Assembly (NCBI GenBank): GCA_029432795.1
Contig: JARNMJ010000002.1
Location: 1 to 64,000, forward strand
Direction: 5' to 3'
Source: Pontiellaceae bacterium B12219
Lineage (GTDB): Bacteria; Verrucomicrobiota; Kiritimatiellia; Kiritimatiellales; Pontiellaceae
Length of the DNA stretch: 64,000 bases
In this document: positions 60,946-64,000 of the stretch, piece after piece
Layout of the letters: each line of letters opens with the position of its first letter
Numbering within the stretch: the stretch's first letter is position 1
Translations under genes and position numbers: made by a program
Notes under the pieces: generated by a model
The model's database searches: none
Seen by the model: the letters and a program-made list of their open reading frames with translations, nothing else
What the model was told of the DNA's origin: nothing

Positions 60946-62043
60946 TCAGAACTTTAATTTGTCGCCAAGGCAGGTATCCACCAGCACAGCGGTTTTCAGC
61001 CAGCGGTGGTCCAGCGGAACCCGTTTTGTTTTTCCGGCGACCTCCTCCAACGGCACAGCTTCGCAGGTATCCCCTTTCAGGCCGACCATGACATTATAGC
61101 GGCCTTCAACCATTAACTCGCCGGCTTTGGTTCCCATGCGTGTGCAAAGCAGACGGTCGGTGGCGGTTGGAGAGCCGCCGCGCTGAACATGCCCGAGCGA
61201 CGTATAGCGGACTTCAATTCCGGCGGCCTGCTGAATTTCGCGGGCAACACGACTGGCGGTCGGCTCCTGGATCAGACCTTCCACAATTTCATCTTCAAGG
61301 TCGTCGGACTTTTTGCCGGACTTGGCCTCTTCTTTGGAGATGGCGCCTTCTGCCACGGCGATAATTGAAAACCGTTTGTTGTGATGACGACGGGCGAGCA
61401 GATGATCCACCACATAGTTCATATTGTATGGGATTTCCGGCAGAAGGATCACATCGGCTCCGCCGGCAATACCGGCCCCCAGAGCAAGCCATCCGGCTTT
61501 ATGTCCCATAATTTCGCAAACAATCGCGCGGTGATGACTGCTGGCGGTCGTATGCAGGCGGTCGATCGCTTCGGTGCCGATGGCCATGGCGGAATCGAAC
61601 CCGAAAGTGATGTCTGTTTCAGCGACATCGTTATCAATTGTTTTCGGCAAGGTGATGACGTCAAGCCCCGCTTCATGCAGGCGCATTGCATTTTTCTGGG
61701 TTCCGTTTCCGCCGAGACAGATTAAACAGTCGAGGTGATTTTTCCGGGCATTGGAAACGGCCACTTCGGTCATATCCATTTGAACACCGCCCATTTTCAT
61801 TTTGTGCGGCTTGTCGCGGCTGGACCCCAGAAAGGTCCCGCCATGCGTCAGAATTCCACTCACATCCTTGTCCTCGAGATTCATGATCCGGTTTTCCACC
61901 AGTCCTCTGAATCCATCCTGAATACCAACAACTTTGGTACCTTGCTGCATGGCCGCCTTGGCAATGCCGCGAATGGCGGCATTCAGGCCGGGACAGTCTC
62001 CGCCGGAAGTAAGAATACCGACTGTTTTAGTTTTGTTTTTCAT
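60946..62043 (-). CDS. pfkA: 6-Phosphofructokinase
   Basis: The 365-residue glycolytic enzyme starts GILTSGGDCPGLNAAIRG. The nucleotide-selecting site reads LGGNGTQKN (Gly where ATP enzymes have Gly104) while the second diagnostic position is PKTIDND (Lys, as in PPi enzymes and some ATP ones). This Gly/Lys pair occurs in ATP-dependent group III enzymes such as those of actinomycetes, so ATP is likelier than PPi, but not proven. IMGHKAGWLA and the QRGGSPTATDRLL sugar-binding arm are present. Confidence 0.92.
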   Translation of the reverse strand: MKNKTKTVGILTSGGDCPGLNAAIRGIAKAAMQQGTKVVGIQDGFRGLVENRIMNLEDKDVSGILTHGGTFLGSSRDKPHKMKMGGVQMDMTEVAVSNARKNHLDCLICLGGNGTQKNAMRLHEAGLDVITLPKTIDNDVAETDITFGFDSAMAIGTEAIDRLHTTASSHHRAIVCEIMGHKAGWLALGAGIAGGADVILLPEIPYNMNYVVDHLLARRHHNKRFSIIAVAEGAISKEEAKSGKKSDDLEDEIVEGLIQEPTASRVAREIQQAAGIEVRYTSLGHVQRGGSPTATDRLLCTRMGTKAGELMVEGRYNVMVGLKGDTCEAVPLEEVAGKTKRVPLDHRWLKTAVLVDTCLGDKLKF

Positions 62044-62151
62044 AAAAAATTAATCTCCAGAAGCTTTTTGTAGACCCAAGCCTCCTGCATCGCCAGTTAA
62101 AACAAGACAAAACAAAATCCCCTTAAAGCAGGTTTTGTATCCGTTTAATCC

Positions 62152-64000
62152 TTACTGCTCCCGGGGCTCGGGACGATGCGGTTCAAAACGTGTGCGACGG
62201 TTTTTTGATGCGGCCGCAACGGCCTCGCAGGCCTGTTCATATAAAACCTGTTGGCTCCGAACCGCCGGGTTCTGCTGCTCGACAACCCGTTCGTAGGAAC
62301 CGGAGGGCAGCAATTTCCACATCTTTTGATTGTCGTTTAAATGCAGTTCCAGAATCTGGATCAGCCGATCCCGGCAAGCCGGATCTTCAATCGGAACCAT
62401 CAGTTCCAGCCGCTTATCCAGGTTCCGGGGCATCCAGTCCGCACTGGCAATAAATACGCGGGGTTTCCCGCCATGATGGAAATGGATGATACGGGCATGT
62501 TCGAGGTAGCGATCGATAATACTCGTGACCGTAATATTTTTGGCGGGTACCAGACAGCAGATGCCTCGGACATTCAAATGAACTTTTACACCGGCGGCCG
62601 CTGCTTCGTAGAGTTTTTCCGACAATGCCACATCGACCAACGAATTGACTTTTACATTGATGACGGCTTTTTTTCCGTTCAGTGCCCGCTCGGTTTCGTA
62701 GCCGATCAGTTCCAGCAGTTTGCTCCGCATGCCGATCGGAGCCATACTGATGAGTTTAAATCCGCTGGGCTGGGCATAACCGCACAGGGCATTGAAAAAA
62801 GCGGAGGCATCCGCGCCGAGCTCGGCGTTATTCGTCATATAACTGACATCCCCGTACAGCTTTGCGGTGGATTCGTTATAGTTGCCGGTCCCGAAATGGC
62901 AATAGCGCACCACCCCGGTCGATTCCCGGCGCACCACGAGGCAGATTTTAGCATGGGTTTTGTAGCCCTTGACGCCGTAGATCACCTGAACACCGCAGGT
63001 CTCCAGATTACGCGCCCAGTGGATATTCCGTTCCTCATCGAAACGGGCCTTGAGTTCCATCAGCACCGTAACATTCACCCCGTTTTCCGCAGCCCGTTTC
63101 AGCGCGGCAATAATGGCACTGTCGGAACTGGTTCGATAGAGCACCATCTTGATGGCCATGGTTTCCGGATCGGCGGCCGCTTCTTCGATAAAACGCACTA
63201 CGGGATCGAAGGTTTCATAGGGGTGATAAAGCAGTACATCGTGTTTGGCAATCTGCCCGAACATCGGTTCATTTGCGATAAGGTCCGGAGAGCGCTGCGC
63301 AGGCCACGGCTCGACCTTTAATTCATCAAACCCTTCCAGACAGGCGACGGACATGAAATCTTTCATGTTCAATACCCCTTTAATCGGATAAACGCCCCCC
63401 TTCGCGATCGCAAGTCGTTCCGTGAGAAAACGCAACAGACTCGGGCTGATTTCCTCCGCCACCTCCAGGCGAATACATTCGCCGGTTTTACGTTCTTCGA
63501 GTACATCCTCCATGCCGGACAGCAGATCCGGAGCCTCCTCTTCGTGAACGGCAAAATCGGCATTTCGTGTAAAACGGAAAACGGCACATTCTTTCACCTC
63601 ATATCCGGGAAACCAGTTGGCCATGTATTTGATCACAACCTCTTCTTTCAGCACATACGCATAGCCGGAATCGGCCGGAAGCTGTACAATGCGCGAGCCC
63701 GTGCGGGCAAGCGACATGACGGCATAACGATCGGTCTGATCTTTTCCGCTGACGGCCTGAAGACGGATCAGAATATGCAGCGTCAGATTATGCAGATGCG
63801 GGAAGTGCATTTTCGGATCCACCGCAATCGGCGTAATTACCGGAAAGAGCTCGTCCGCAAAAAGATCATGCAGCGCGGCATCCTGTTCCGCGGTGAGTGC
63901 ATTGATATCCGCATGGCAGATCCCGGCCGATGCCAGGGCCGGCGAAACAACATCGGTGAAGCAAGCGTGAAGATCGCGCATCATCGCCTTTGCCCGTTGC
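62152..64000 (-). CDS. ppk1: Polyphosphate kinase 1 (5' part beyond the window)
   Basis: 616 residues are inside the window and the frame stays open to base 64000, so the N-terminus is missing by about 70-80 residues compared with the family's usual about 690. Present: FPVITPIAVDPKMHFP, the phosphotransfer region LYRTSSDSAIIAALKRAAENG, the active-site His in CHFGTGNYNESTAKL, and the second half-site IHFHHGGKPRVFIASADWMPRNLDKR. It makes polyphosphate from ATP. The last about 50 residues are basic and vary between species. Confidence 0.94.
   Translation of the reverse strand, partial: QRAKAMMRDLHACFTDVVSPALASAGICHADINALTAEQDAALHDLFADELFPVITPIAVDPKMHFPHLHNLTLHILIRLQAVSGKDQTDRYAVMSLARTGSRIVQLPADSGYAYVLKEEVVIKYMANWFPGYEVKECAVFRFTRNADFAVHEEEAPDLLSGMEDVLEERKTGECIRLEVAEEISPSLLRFLTERLAIAKGGVYPIKGVLNMKDFMSVACLEGFDELKVEPWPAQRSPDLIANEPMFGQIAKHDVLLYHPYETFDPVVRFIEEAAADPETMAIKMVLYRTSSDSAIIAALKRAAENGVNVTVLMELKARFDEERNIHWARNLETCGVQVIYGVKGYKTHAKICLVVRRESTGVVRYCHFGTGNYNESTAKLYGDVSYMTNNAELGADASAFFNALCGYAQPSGFKLISMAPIGMRSKLLELIGYETERALNGKKAVINVKVNSLVDVALSEKLYEAAAAGVKVHLNVRGICCLVPAKNITVTSIIDRYLEHARIIHFHHGGKPRVFIASADWMPRNLDKRLELMVPIEDPACRDRLIQILELHLNDNQKMWKLLPSGSYERVVEQQNPAVRSQQVLYEQACEAVAAASKNRRTRFEPHRPEPREQ

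Noticed and set aside
1-64000. CRISPR array
   Set aside because: No regularly spaced direct repeats with unique spacers were seen; the dispersed palindrome is irregular in spacing.

Overview
The window reads as a chromosomal segment of an anaerobic, diderm bacterium, most likely from the PVC superphylum (my best guess is Kiritimatiellota). This is inferred from gene content and style, not from a phylogeny. Lipoproteins, a LolD-type ATPase and a C-terminal-Phe beta-barrel porin point to an outer membrane. HemW, a nitrite-reductase-like flavoprotein, indolepyruvate:ferredoxin oxidoreductase and aryl-CoA ligases suit an anaerobe. GC content is moderate except in the AT-rich first kilobase, which also carries a transposase 3' end.

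Layout. 1-1.4 kb: IS remnant, a foreign-looking lipoprotein and a truncated hydrolase. 1.4-20.5 kb: mostly plus-strand housekeeping genes: frameshifted NhaC-type antiporter, MFS transporter, NirB-like flavoprotein (minus), hemW, rpmB, rpsN (minus), citrate synthase, a run TPR / left-handed beta-helix protein / glmM / lolD / branched-chain aminotransferase, then mcsA-mcsB-clpC (protein-arginine phosphorylation and AAA+ unfolding) and argS. 20.5-21.7 kb: gene-free stretch with three DnaA-box-like 9-mers directly beside a dif-like site. The strand composition and gene orientation change here, so this is probably the replication terminus. 21.7-31.1 kb: plus-strand genes (CorC-like, mutY, ridA, apbE, LysM lipoprotein, glycogen phosphorylase). 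31-38 kb: recD2, FmdB-like, transglutaminase-like, TudS/DUF1722, murB, an exonuclease with a signal peptide and a SpoU methylase.

38.2-45.8 kb is a worn type I restriction-modification operon in the order hsdM-hsdS-rhuM fragment-RAYT transposase-hsdR. hsdR is frameshifted, hsdM carries an inserted hairpin and the rhuM fragment is fused to an hsdS tail. 46-51.5 kb: Mpv17-like membrane protein, two identical tRNA-Val genes, hisC, and a Na+/solute symporter with its small accessory protein and a porin. 51.5-58.3 kb: a module for 2-oxo-acid (arylpyruvate) oxidation to acyl-CoA: two thioesterases, iorA, iorB, ferredoxin, two paaK-type ligases and an ACT regulator. 58.4-64 kb: nifS, a BFD-like [2Fe-2S] protein and nadA (NAD synthesis), a phosphofructokinase and polyphosphate kinase, which runs off the window.

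The most striking non-genic signal is a 15-bp palindrome, TTCCA-R-NNN-Y-TGGAA. It occurs 22 times exactly between 1.6 and 51.5 kb, against about 0.06 expected for ten fixed bases. It lies in intergenic DNA, in terminator-like hairpins and in all three reading frames of genes, and it often comes in pairs. I do not recognise it as a described element.
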